Positions 50,234-60,572 of a stretch of DNA of 64,000 nucleotides are shown piece by piece (position 1 is the stretch's first letter; each line of letters begins with the position of its first letter). The notes beneath the pieces are model-generated. The model had not been told where the DNA came from. It saw nothing but the letters and a program-made list of their open reading frames with translations, and did not search any database. This DNA comes from Arthrobacter sp. Leaf137 (GTDB lineage: Bacteria; Actinomycetota; Actinomycetes; Actinomycetales; Micrococcaceae), in contig NZ_LMOI01000003.1 in NCBI RefSeq assembly GCF_001423525.1, positions 1-64,000 on the forward strand, read 5' to 3'. The position numbers and the translations under genes are program-made.

Positions 50234-50992
50234 ATGACTTCCATCGACCTCAACAGCGACGTCGGCGAGTCCTTCGGCCGCTGGACCCTCGGCGATGATG
50301 CCGCCATATTCAGCTCGGTGTCGAGCGCCAACGTGGCCTGCGGATTCCACGCCGGGGACCCCAGCGTGATCCGCCGGACCTGCCGAACCGCGGCGGAGGC
50401 CGGCGTCGTCATCGGCGCCCACGTGGGCTACCGCGACCTCGCAGGCTTCGGACGCCGGTTCCTGGACATCAGCCCAAGCGAACTGGCCGACGACGTGGTG
50501 TACCAGATCGGTGCGCTGCAGGCGTTGGCTGCTGCCGAGGGAACGACAGTCCGGTACGTGAAGCCGCACGGCGGCCTGTACAACGCGATTGTGTCGCACA
50601 CCGCCCAGGCGCGCGCCGTCGTCGACGCCGTAAAGTCCGTGGACCCCGGCCTGCCCATCATGGGGCTGCCAGGTTCGGAAGTCCTGCGGCTGGCAGAGGA
50701 AGCGGGCCTGCGGGCAGTGACCGAAGCCTTCGCGGACCGCGCCTACAACCCGGACGGAACCCTCGTATCCCGTGCCCAGCAGGGTGCAGTCCTTCACGAT
50801 CCCGCCGAAGTGGCGGAGCATGTATTAAGGATGGCCACCGAACAGTCCGTCAGGACCACCGACGGGTCCATCGTGAAGATCCGCGCAGAAAGCATCTGCG
50901 TGCATGGTGACTCCCCTGGGGCCGTCGCAATGGCCACCGCCGTGAAGTCCGCCCTCGCCGACGCCGGCATCAGCATCGGCGCGTTCGCCTAG
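50234..50992 (+). CDS. pxpA: 5-oxoprolinase subunit PxpA (LamB/YcsF family)
   Basis: A 252-residue protein with the strong family start [14 protein letters not shown], then [26 protein letters not shown] and KPHGGLYN. It is the A subunit of the ATP-dependent 5-oxoprolinase PxpABC. The B and C parts are fused in a gene 1.4 kb downstream. ATG 50234 lies behind the GntR operator. It is the first gene of a four-gene operon. Confidence 0.92.
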   Translation: MTSIDLNSDVGESFGRWTLGDDAAIFSSVSSANVACGFHAGDPSVIRRTCRTAAEAGVVIGAHVGYRDLAGFGRRFLDISPSELADDVVYQIGALQALAAAEGTTVRYVKPHGGLYNAIVSHTAQARAVVDAVKSVDPGLPIMGLPGSEVLRLAEEAGLRAVTEAFADRAYNPDGTLVSRAQQGAVLHDPAEVAEHVLRMATEQSVRTTDGSIVKIRAESICVHGDSPGAVAMATAVKSALADAGISIGAFA

Positions 50993-51065
50993 CCAGTCCG
51001 CCCGGCTACCGCCCCCGTATCCATGGCCAGCAGGCCCCGCACCGCCCTCACCCCCGGAGGAACCC

Positions 51066-52415
51066 ATGACCAGCACCAACAAGGCAGCAAAGACGGCGGC
51101 AAGGAAGCCCCCGGCCGGCGCACTGAAGGCCTATGTCGCCAGCCTCACCGGCACCTCGCTCGAGTACTACGATTTCGCCATCTACTCGGTGGCCTCGGCC
51201 CTCGTCTTCCCCAAGATCTTCTTCCCCTCGGATGACGAATTCGTGGGGCTGCTCCTGTCCTTCTCGGCCTTCGCGGTGGGCTACCTGGCCCGCCCCATCG
51301 GCGGCGTGGTGTTCGGCCGGCTCGGCGACAAGGTGGGCCGCAAGTACGTCCTCGTCTTCACCCTGGTGCTGATCGGCGCCGCCACCGTCCTCATCGGCGC
51401 CCTGCCCGACTACTCGGTCATCGGCGTCGCCGCCCCCATCATCCTGGTGCTGCTGCGCCTGGCCCAGGGCATCGGTGTCGGCGGCGAATGGGGCGGCGCG
51501 GTGCTGCTCTCCAGCGAGTTCGGCGATCCCAACAAGCGCGGTTTCTGGTCCTCCGCCGCACAGATCGGCCCGCCCGCCGGCAACCTGATGGCCAATGGCG
51601 TCCTCGCCGTCCTGGCCGCCTCGCTCAGCAACGAAGCATTCCTGTCCTGGGGCTGGCGCGTCGCCTTCCTGGCCTCCGCGCTCCTGGTGGCGTTCGGCCT
51701 GCTGATCCGCCTCAAGCTCGAGGAAACCCCGGTCTTCAAAGCCATCCAGGCCCACGGCGACCGCCCCAAGGCACCCATCAAGGAAGTCTTCACCAAGGAG
51801 CCCAAGGCCCTCGTTTCGGCAGCCTTGTCCCGCCTGTGCCCGGACGTCCTGTACGCCCTCTTCACCGTGTTTGTGGCCGTCTACGCCACCAAGCAACTCG
51901 GCATGACCACCGGCAACGTGCTGGCAGCCATCCTCATCGGCTCCGCGTTCCAGCTCTTCCTCATCCCGGCCGCCGGCGCCCTCACCGATCGGTTCAACCG
52001 CCGCTGGGTCTACGGGATCGCCGCCGCAGCAACCGCTATCTACATTCCGCTGTTCTTCCTGATGATCCAGGGCAAGTCCGTGCTGATGCTCACCATCGGC
52101 GTGGTGATCGGCCTGGCCCTGCACGCCTTCATGTACGGCCCGCAGGCCGCGTTCATCACCGAGCAGTTCCCGGCCCGCCTCCGCTACGCCGGCAGCTCAC
52201 TGGCCTACACCCTTGCCGGCGTGATCGGCGGCGCCGTGGCTCCGCTGATCTTCACCGCCCTCTACGGTGCAGCCAACGGCGGCTGGTACCTGATTGCCGG
52301 GTACATCGCACTGACCGCCATCGTCACCATCGTGGGCATGCGCCTGGGCCGCGATCCGCAGCCCGAGGAAGATGTCCGCCTGCTCGGCAACAGCGCAAAG
52401 GAGAGCCACGCCTGA
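51066..52415 (+). CDS. MFS transporter, MHS type, of the pxp operon
   Basis: A 449-residue 12-helix symporter. MHS elements are TSLEYYDFAIYS and motif A GRLGDKVGRKYVL; the central loop has RLKLEETPVF. It is similar in type to the transporter at 28093 but not close. Placed between pxpA and pxpBC, it may import 5-oxoproline or a related acid. GGAGG precedes ATG 51066. Confidence 0.9.
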   Translation: MTSTNKAAKTAARKPPAGALKAYVASLTGTSLEYYDFAIYSVASALVFPKIFFPSDDEFVGLLLSFSAFAVGYLARPIGGVVFGRLGDKVGRKYVLVFTLVLIGAATVLIGALPDYSVIGVAAPIILVLLRLAQGIGVGGEWGGAVLLSSEFGDPNKRGFWSSAAQIGPPAGNLMANGVLAVLAASLSNEAFLSWGWRVAFLASALLVAFGLLIRLKLEETPVFKAIQAHGDRPKAPIKEVFTKEPKALVSAALSRLCPDVLYALFTVFVAVYATKQLGMTTGNVLAAILIGSAFQLFLIPAAGALTDRFNRRWVYGIAAAATAIYIPLFFLMIQGKSVLMLTIGVVIGLALHAFMYGPQAAFITEQFPARLRYAGSSLAYTLAGVIGGAVAPLIFTALYGAANGGWYLIAGYIALTAIVTIVGMRLGRDPQPEEDVRLLGNSAKESHA

Positions 52416-52434
52416 ACGGCGCGGCCCGGCCCCC

Positions 52435-54123
52435 ATGGAAACAGTCAGTAGCCCAGCCACGGCAGCCCGCGTTTTGTCCGTCAGGCCAGTAGGCACGACG
52501 GCGGTGCTCGCCGAACTCTCCGGCCTCCACGACGTCCTCGCCCTGCAGGCCCTCCTGCTGGAGGCACCGCTGCCCGGCCAGGTGGACGTCCTGGCCGCTG
52601 CCGAAACCGTGATGGTGAAGGCGGACTCGGCCGCGGCGGCGCGCCGGATGGCTCCCCGTTTGCTGGCCATGGACCTGACGGTCCAGTCCCACGCCGAAGG
52701 CGCGCTGGTGACCATCGACACCGTGTACGACGGCGAGGACCTCGCCGAGGTGGGAAGGCTCACCGGCCTGGGGGCTGACGGAGTGGTGGCCGCCCATACG
52801 GGGCAGGTCTGGACGGTGGCCTTCGGTGGCTTCGCCCCCGGGTTCGGCTACATGGTGGGGGAAAACCAGGCCCTGGAGGTCCCCCGCAGGAGTTCACCCC
52901 GCACGGCGGTCCCTGCCGGGTCCGTGGCGCTGGCCGGCAACTATTCGGCCGTCTACCCCCGGCAGTCGCCGGGCGGCTGGCAATTGATCGGCCGCACCGC
53001 GGCTCCCATGTGGGACCTCAGCAGGGAGCAGCCGGCATTGGCCGCTCCGGGGGACCGCGTGCAGTTCCGCGCCGTGCGGGAGCTCGTGGAGATCGCCGCT
53101 CCTGCGGCGCCGGCCGGAACCTCCGGGCATGCCGGCGTGGAGTCCGGCCTCCGCGTCCTCTCCCCCGGACTCCAGAGCCTGGTCCAGGATCTGGGCCGGC
53201 CCGGGCATGCCGGACTCGGGGTGTCCTCAGCCGGTGCGCTGGACCGTGCCTCGGTGCGGCGCGCCAACCGCGTGCTGGGCAACGGCCCCTCCGCCGCTGT
53301 GATCGAAAGCGTCGCCGGCGGCCTGCGCGTCCAAGCCGTGGGCGACCAGGTGCTGGCCGTCACCGGGGCGCCGTCGGCACTGACTGTAGTGACGCCGTCG
53401 TCCGCTGCCGAAACCGACGCTGACGACGACGGCCGGCCCGACGAGGTGCGCACCGTGCCCATGGCCACCGCCTTCGCCCTGCTGGACGGCGAAACCCTGA
53501 CCGTGGGCGCCCCGGAACGGGGCTTCCGCACCTACCTGGCCATCCGCGGCGGCGTGGAAGCGGAGGCCGTGCTGGGCAGCCGGTCCACGGACACCATGTC
53601 CGGAATCGGGCCGGCACCGCTGGCCGCCGGACAGCTGCTCGGCGCGGGGGCCACCACAACATCCAACGTGGTGGGCAACCCCGAGCTGCAGCCCGACTAC
53701 CCGGATGCCGGGGTCACGGTGCTGGACATTGTGCCCGGTCCCCGCGACGACTGGTTTGACGCGGCGGCGCTGGAATCGTTGTGCAGCCAGGACTGGGCCG
53801 TAACCCCGCGGTCCAACCGGGTGGGAATGCGCCTGGCCGGCGAACCGCTTGTCCGCAGCCGGGACGGGGAGCTGCCCAGTGAGGGGACCATGGCCGGTGC
53901 CCTGCAGATCCCGCCGGAAGGCCAGCCCGTGCTGTTCCTGGCAGACCATCCCATCACGGGCGGCTACCCCGTGATCGGAGTGGTGGCGGACTATCACCTG
54001 GATCTCGCCGCGCAGGTTCCGGTGGGCGGTTCCATCCGGTTCCGCTGGGCGCCCGGGCAGCCTGCTTCCGCTGATACCTCCCACAACCGTTCCCACGATT
54101 CCCTAGACGAAGTGAGCAACTGA
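52435..54123 (+). CDS. Fused 5-oxoprolinase subunits PxpB-PxpC (KipI-KipA)
   Basis: A 562-residue fusion. The PxpB part (residues about 10-225) has [11 protein letters not shown] and [19 protein letters not shown]; the PxpC part (about 235-550) has [37 protein letters not shown], and [26 protein letters not shown]. Many bacteria keep the two as separate genes. The fusion order is B then C. It ends overlapping the carboxylase gene by one base. It should act with PxpA to open 5-oxoproline to glutamate. Confidence 0.9.
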   Translation: METVSSPATAARVLSVRPVGTTAVLAELSGLHDVLALQALLLEAPLPGQVDVLAAAETVMVKADSAAAARRMAPRLLAMDLTVQSHAEGALVTIDTVYDGEDLAEVGRLTGLGADGVVAAHTGQVWTVAFGGFAPGFGYMVGENQALEVPRRSSPRTAVPAGSVALAGNYSAVYPRQSPGGWQLIGRTAAPMWDLSREQPALAAPGDRVQFRAVRELVEIAAPAAPAGTSGHAGVESGLRVLSPGLQSLVQDLGRPGHAGLGVSSAGALDRASVRRANRVLGNGPSAAVIESVAGGLRVQAVGDQVLAVTGAPSALTVVTPSSAAETDADDDGRPDEVRTVPMATAFALLDGETLTVGAPERGFRTYLAIRGGVEAEAVLGSRSTDTMSGIGPAPLAAGQLLGAGATTTSNVVGNPELQPDYPDAGVTVLDIVPGPRDDWFDAAALESLCSQDWAVTPRSNRVGMRLAGEPLVRSRDGELPSEGTMAGALQIPPEGQPVLFLADHPITGGYPVIGVVADYHLDLAAQVPVGGSIRFRWAPGQPASADTSHNRSHDSLDEVSN

Positions 54124-55898
54124 TGCGCAAGGTCCTCATCGCCAACCGAGGAGAAATCGCTGTCCGCATCGCCCGGGCCTGCGAGGACGCCGGGCTCGAA
54201 TCCGTGGCGGTCTACGCGGACGTGGACGCCGATGCCATGCACGTGGGCGCCGCCACCGAGGCCTACAGCCTGGGCGGCAACGCGCCGTCGGAGACCTACC
54301 TCAATATCCCCAACCTGCTGCGGGTGGCGGCGGAATCCGGAGCGGACGCCGTGCACCCCGGCTACGGCTTCCTGTCCGAGAACGCCGGTTTCGCGGAAGC
54401 CGTCATCGGCGCCGGGCTGACGTGGATCGGCCCCAGCCCGGAGGCCATCCGGCAGCTGGGCAACAAGATCACGGCGCGGGAGATCGCCGTGCGCGCCGGT
54501 GCGCCGCTGGTGGCCGGCAGTGACGGGCCGGTGGACTCGGCCTCTGAGGCTCGTGCCTTCGCCGAGGAGCACGGCCTGCCCATCGCCATCAAGGCTGCCT
54601 TCGGTGGCGGCGGGCGCGGGCTGAAGGTGGTCCGGGAAATGGGCCAGGTGGAGGAGGCGTTCGACTCCGCAGTCCGCGAGGCCGTGGTGGCTTTCGGCCG
54701 CGGCGAATGCTTCGTGGAACGCTACCTGGACCGGCCCCGGCACGTGGAGGCGCAGGTTCTGGCGGACCAGCACGGCAACGTGGTGGTGGTGGGAACCCGG
54801 GACTGCTCGCTGCAGCGCCGGCACCAGAAACTCGTCGAAGAGGCCCCCGCCCCGTTCCTCACCGACAGCCAGACCCGCCAGATTTACGACGCCGCCAAGG
54901 CAGTCTGCCGCGAAGCCTCTTATGCGGGGGCCGGGACCGTCGAATTTCTGGTGGCCGCCGACGGCACCGTCGCCTTCCTCGAAGTGAACACCCGCCTGCA
55001 GGTGGAACACCCCATCACCGAGGAAACCACCGGCATCGACCTGGTCCAGGAGCAGTTCCGGATTGCCGCCGGCGAACCGCTCCGCTGGGACGCCGATCCG
55101 ACCCCGCGGGGACATGCCGTCGAGTTCAGACTGAACGCTGAGGACGTGGGGCGCGGCTTCCTGCCGTCACCCGGGACGGTTACGGCTTTCAGCGGTCCCA
55201 CCGGCCCGGGAATCCGTCTGGACTCCGGCGTCCGTGCAGGGTCCGTTGTGGCGCCACAGTTCGATTCGCTGCTGGCCAAGCTGATTGTCACAGGTGCGGA
55301 CCGGCAGCAGGCGCTCCGCCGGGCACGCCGCGCCCTGGCCGAAATGCAGATCAGCGGCGTGGCCACCGTCCTCCCGTTCCACCGCGCCGTGGTGGAGGCG
55401 CCCGATTTCACGTCCGAAACGAAGCTTGGTATCCACACACGCTGGATCGAAACGGACTTCGCCGGGACCATTCAGGCGGACCCGGACTTCGGCACGTCCG
55501 TCCCGGACGGTGAGCGGCGCACCATCACCGTTGACGTGGACGGCCGGCGCCTCGCGATCGGGCTGCCCGCAGCGCTGCTCGACGGCTGGGCGCGTTCCGG
55601 CGGCCCGGTTCCCGCGGGCCTCACCCCGGTGGACGGCCCCTTCGGCGCGGAGAACGACGGCGGCACTGGCGCGGCTGCCGCGGCCCCGGGTGAGTTGCGC
55701 GCGGACATGGCGGGGACTGTGGTGAAGTGGCTGGTCGAACCGGGCGCCGAGGTGGCGGCCGGGGATCCCATCGTCGTCCTTGAGGCGATGAAGATGGAAA
55801 CCCAGGTGACCGCCCACCGCGCGGGCACCCTCGACGACGTGCGGGTGGACGCTGGTGCCGTGGTTAGCGCGGGGACCGTGCTGGCCCTGATTGCCTGA
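54123..55898 (+). CDS. Biotin carboxylase with C-terminal BCCP domain
   Basis: A 591-residue protein. Biotin carboxylase occupies about 1-450: [34 protein letters not shown] (ATP grasp), and [16 protein letters not shown] linker follows, then a biotinyl domain with EAMKMET as attachment site near residue 558. It resembles acetyl/propionyl-CoA carboxylase alpha chains, but no carboxyltransferase beta gene is nearby. Such carboxylases co-occur with pxp/KipI-KipA genes, and the acyl substrate is unclear. ATG 54123 overlaps the preceding TGA. Confidence 0.9.
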   Translation: MRKVLIANRGEIAVRIARACEDAGLESVAVYADVDADAMHVGAATEAYSLGGNAPSETYLNIPNLLRVAAESGADAVHPGYGFLSENAGFAEAVIGAGLTWIGPSPEAIRQLGNKITAREIAVRAGAPLVAGSDGPVDSASEARAFAEEHGLPIAIKAAFGGGGRGLKVVREMGQVEEAFDSAVREAVVAFGRGECFVERYLDRPRHVEAQVLADQHGNVVVVGTRDCSLQRRHQKLVEEAPAPFLTDSQTRQIYDAAKAVCREASYAGAGTVEFLVAADGTVAFLEVNTRLQVEHPITEETTGIDLVQEQFRIAAGEPLRWDADPTPRGHAVEFRLNAEDVGRGFLPSPGTVTAFSGPTGPGIRLDSGVRAGSVVAPQFDSLLAKLIVTGADRQQALRRARRALAEMQISGVATVLPFHRAVVEAPDFTSETKLGIHTRWIETDFAGTIQADPDFGTSVPDGERRTITVDVDGRRLAIGLPAALLDGWARSGGPVPAGLTPVDGPFGAENDGGTGAAAAAPGELRADMAGTVVKWLVEPGAEVAAGDPIVVLEAMKMETQVTAHRAGTLDDVRVDAGAVVSAGTVLALIA

Positions 55899-55921
55899 CT
55901 TTTTGCGGGTGTCCGGACGGG

Positions 55922-57539
<1,618 letters not shown>

Positions 57540-57899
57540 GGATCGATGGTTGCACAACCGAACCTCACTGTTCGCCATCCCCGCCGTTGCGCGTCATAGC
57601 CCCGGCAGGCCGCCGTCGTAAGTGTAGAGATTGCGGGCGCGCTACGCGCTCCCAGCCAATCTCAAGGTTTCCCCTGCAGTCTTGATGCCGGAACTTCGGC
57701 CAACCGCTATTTGGCCGGAGTTTCGCCAATTTCCGGCCCTGCCGGGCGCTTGCTCCTCCGGCCACCGTGCCGCTTCGACAACCGCCGCTTTGCAAAGTTG
57801 CCTATCGTTTAGTTTCTCCAATCGCTGGACAGGTTTTCGGTGTGATGGTTAGGGTTGTAACCATTGCTTTGCAGTGATCTCTGGGGGGAGGCGATCTAA
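57540..57899. other. 360-bp intergenic control region
   Basis: No gene is supported. It contains two inverted repeats: GAGATTG/CAATCTC (57627-57633 and 57657-57663) around a GC-rich near-palindromic core, and ATGGTTA/TAACCAT (57845-57851 and 57858-57864), the latter 36 bp before the secreted-protein gene. GC content is lower than in the surrounding genes. Confidence 0.6.
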
Positions 57900-58928
57900 G
57901 TGCAGTCACAGCATCACATCTGGGCGTTTCTCCGCCCCGTCCTCCTCGCCGCAGCCGCAGCCACTTCCTGGATCGTTTTCTCCGCTCTTGGGGCATCTGC
58001 CGATCCCGGCTCTTCCCATAGCTCCCCGGCAGGCAAGTCCCTCGTAAGCACTGTCGGTTCCTCGCTTAATGCAGTCACCAGCCATGCCACCGGCCAGGCC
58101 AAAGATGTTCTGGCCCCTGTGAAGGCAGCAGTCAACGGCGGGCTGGCCGAATCCCCTTCTTCCTCCGTTGCTTCGCTTGTACCTGCACCGTCCCTGACTC
58201 CTGTGGTCCACGAGGTGGCGGGTCTTGCCGATGAAATGGTCCAGAACGTCCCGGTGGTAAAAGAGGTTGTGCCCGCCGGCACCGTTTCGGCAGTCACGAA
58301 TCCTGTTGTCCGCACGGTTGACGGGGCCGCGAATTCAGCTGTTGGCACCGTCACCAACGTGGCAGCCACTGTCCTTGAACCACTTGACCCGGTTTGGGCC
58401 CCTGTCACCGGGACCGTGCAGGTGCCTGTGACAACCCCGGAGCTTCCGACGCTCCCAGCCGTTCCGCCTGCTGCCCAGCCGGATGCTGCGGCACCCGCTA
58501 CTTCGTCATTGCAGCCCTCGGCGCTCCCGGCTGGCGACCACGTCTCCCGGGATGCCGGGCCTGCCCAGGACGCGGCCGGGCCGGTACCGGCAACGGCGGG
58601 TACACCCGTTGAAGAGTCCGGCTTCCTGGGCGCACCCCGTTACAGCCTTGTCCGTGGCCTGCCCGTGCAGCTGTCCACGCCGTCGGCGGCCTGCCCGGAC
58701 AGTCCGGCTGGCCCCGCGCCGTTTGAAGCACCGGCTGAACCGCTGCCAGGAGCTCCGGCGACCACCACCGGCGGGGCGAGCGCGTCCAGCGGCAACGGAC
58801 CGGTCCAGCCAGCCTGGGTTGACGCACACCACTTCTTCCTCCCTGCCCCCGGATCGGCCAGGATTCAGGGCATTCTGCTCCATGCCCCTGCGCCGGTGTC
58901 CTTTGACCCCGGATCGTCACCTGATTAG
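57900..58928 (+). CDS. Secreted Ala/Pro/Val-rich protein of unknown function
   Basis: A 342-residue protein with an N-terminal signal peptide (about 1-34, cleavage after GASA). The mature part is low in charge and rich in Ala, Pro, Val, Thr and Ser. A Val-rich helical or strand region (AGLADEMVQNVPVVKEVVPAGTVSAV, VVRTVDGAANSAVGTVTNVAATVL) precedes a Pro-rich linker and a tail. One cysteine; no LPXTG-type signal. GTG 57900 has GGGGGGAGG upstream. It lies 93 bp before the chaplin-like gene, possibly a partner in the envelope. Confidence 0.7.
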   Translation: MQSQHHIWAFLRPVLLAAAAATSWIVFSALGASADPGSSHSSPAGKSLVSTVGSSLNAVTSHATGQAKDVLAPVKAAVNGGLAESPSSSVASLVPAPSLTPVVHEVAGLADEMVQNVPVVKEVVPAGTVSAVTNPVVRTVDGAANSAVGTVTNVAATVLEPLDPVWAPVTGTVQVPVTTPELPTLPAVPPAAQPDAAAPATSSLQPSALPAGDHVSRDAGPAQDAAGPVPATAGTPVEESGFLGAPRYSLVRGLPVQLSTPSAACPDSPAGPAPFEAPAEPLPGAPATTTGGASASSGNGPVQPAWVDAHHFFLPAPGSARIQGILLHAPAPVSFDPGSSPD

Positions 58929-59021
58929 TTGCGGCCATCCCCGCGTCGTTTGACACGGGACACGAGCCAACGTTTTAGGGCTAAGCAGTATGCCCCAACC
59001 AACTTTCAGGAGAGAACTCCC

Positions 59022-60281
59022 ATGACACACCGCAACATCCGCAGATGCCTTCTGGGCACCGCATTCGCAGGTGGCCTCTTGGCCTTTGGCGGCGTCGCCG
59101 CCAACGCTGCCGACACTACGTCCGGCACCGACGGGCTGCTGTCCGGCACCCAGGTGGTGGCGCCCATCAACATCCCCATCAACCTTGGTGCCACCTCCGT
59201 GGGTCTCCTGGGCGATTCGACCGCCAGCACGCAAAGCGCCGGTACCGGCGCGCCCGCAGCGGCGCCTGCACAGGCACCCGGCGCTGCAACGGGCGGTGCC
59301 GACGGCGTTGCCTCCGGAACCCAGGTCATCGCGCCGATCACCGTCCCGGTGAACGTCGGCGCCACGTCCCTCGGCCTGGTGGGTGACTCAGCTGCAACTA
59401 CCGAAACGGTGGGCGCGCCCGCACCGGCACCCGCGGTGGCGCCGGCTGCTTCGACGGACGGCAACAACGGCATCGCGTCCGGAACCCAGATCGTCGCGCC
59501 GGTAACCGTCCCGATCACTGTCGGCGCCACTTCCGCGGGCGTCATCGGTGACTCGGCAGCGGGCATCCAAAACCCGGCTGCCGCGGCACCCAGCCAGGCT
59601 CCGGCGTCGTCCGCCACCTCCGAGATGAGCACAAGCGGCGATGACAGCGTCGCATCCGGGACCCAGATCGTCGCCCCGGTCACGGCTCCGATCAACCTCG
59701 GTGCCACCTCTGCAGGCATCCTGGGCGACTCGGCAGCGGCAGCTGAAGGCTCCGGTCCCGCCGGCACCACCACGGCGCCTGCAGCGCCGATCACCACTAC
59801 CGGAGCTGACGGCATCCTCTCCGGAACCCAGATTGTCACGCCGATCACCCTGCCCATCTCCCTGGGCGCCACCTCCGTTGGCGTGATCGGTGACTCCACT
59901 GCCTCGGTGGTTGCCCCGCCGGCTGTGACTCCCCCGGTTGTCACCCCGCCCGTCGTCACTCCTCCCGTGGTCACCCCACCCGTAGTCACGCCGCCGGTAG
60001 TGACTCCTCCCGCGGTCACCCCACCCGTTGTTACACCGCCGGCGGTTACTCCCCCGGCAGTGACCACTCCGGTGGTGAGCCCGCCCGCCACTGCAGTTCA
60101 GCCCGCGGCCGTTTCTGCTGAGACCCGATCCCCAGCGGCCGCACAGGCCGCCATTGGCAGCTCCTCCGCTCCGATGGCGCTGGCACACACAGGCGCAAAC
60201 ACCGGCCTGCTGGTGACCGGATTGCTGCTTCTGGCCTTCGGCGGGCTGGTGATGCTCGGGCTGCGCCGGAAGCGGGCCTGA
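59022..60281 (+). CDS. Chaplin-like five-repeat protein with LAXTG sorting signal
   Basis: A 419-residue exported protein. Signal peptide is residues 1-30. Five repeats of about 31 residues lie at 36-67, 94-124, 147-178, 207-237 and 262-293. Each has the form DG-x-x-SGTQ-x-x-x-P-x-x-x-P-x-x-x-GATS-x-G-x-x-GDS, closely following the chaplin pattern (GxxSGNxVxxPxxxPxNxxGN) but without the paired cysteines. A PPVVT repeat region (299-355) gives a wall-spanning stalk. LAHTG (387-391), a hydrophobic helix and RRKRA form a sortase-E-type signal. Expected location is the cell wall, as a hydrophobic surface layer protein. CAGGAGAG precedes ATG 59022. Confidence 0.75.
   Translation: MTHRNIRRCLLGTAFAGGLLAFGGVAANAADTTSGTDGLLSGTQVVAPINIPINLGATSVGLLGDSTASTQSAGTGAPAAAPAQAPGAATGGADGVASGTQVIAPITVPVNVGATSLGLVGDSAATTETVGAPAPAPAVAPAASTDGNNGIASGTQIVAPVTVPITVGATSAGVIGDSAAGIQNPAAAAPSQAPASSATSEMSTSGDDSVASGTQIVAPVTAPINLGATSAGILGDSAAAAEGSGPAGTTTAPAAPITTTGADGILSGTQIVTPITLPISLGATSVGVIGDSTASVVAPPAVTPPVVTPPVVTPPVVTPPVVTPPVVTPPAVTPPVVTPPAVTPPAVTTPVVSPPATAVQPAAVSAETRSPAAAQAAIGSSSAPMALAHTGANTGLLVTGLLLLAFGGLVMLGLRRKRA
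59916..60087 (+). repeat. Coding tandem repeat for the PPVVT stalk
   Basis: A run of about eleven 15-base units encoding PPVVT/PPAVT within the chaplin-like gene. Copy number is likely to vary between strains, but that is inference. Confidence 0.85.
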
Positions 60282-60295
60282 CTCCCAGCCGGTCA

Positions 60296-60338
60296 GCTGC
60301 AGCACCAGGAGTGAAACACCGGCTCCTGGTGCTGCAGC
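60296..60338 (+). terminator. Perfect 16-bp hairpin after the chaplin-like gene
   Basis: GCTGCAGCACCAGGAG (60296-60311) pairs with CTCCTGGTGCTGCAGC (60323-60338) across 11 bases. No T-run follows. It lies 15 bp after the stop and may end or protect the transcript. Confidence 0.65.
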
Positions 60339-60572
60339 GGCGTGCCGCCGACGTGGCTGTCTTACCGTCCGTGGGCGTTCGCAGCCTGACCGGCATGCAT
60401 TTCCAGCCATGGGCCATGCGAAACGCTGTTCCGGCAGCGGAAACGGCGTCCCATGATGTTCCTGTTGGAAGCTTGGGATGCCTCCAAGTTTTTCCCAGCG
60501 TGGAGACCACATTGTTGTCCCGGGGCAACAAAAAGCAGCTTTCGGTCTTACCACGATGAGGTGGAGGAACCC

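Noticed and set aside
57627..57663. tRNA or small RNA candidate
   Set aside because: The hairpin has no cloverleaf layout or anticodon arm; kept only as an inverted repeat.
59916..60087. CRISPR or minisatellite element
   Set aside because: It is an in-frame coding repeat for the PPVVT stalk.
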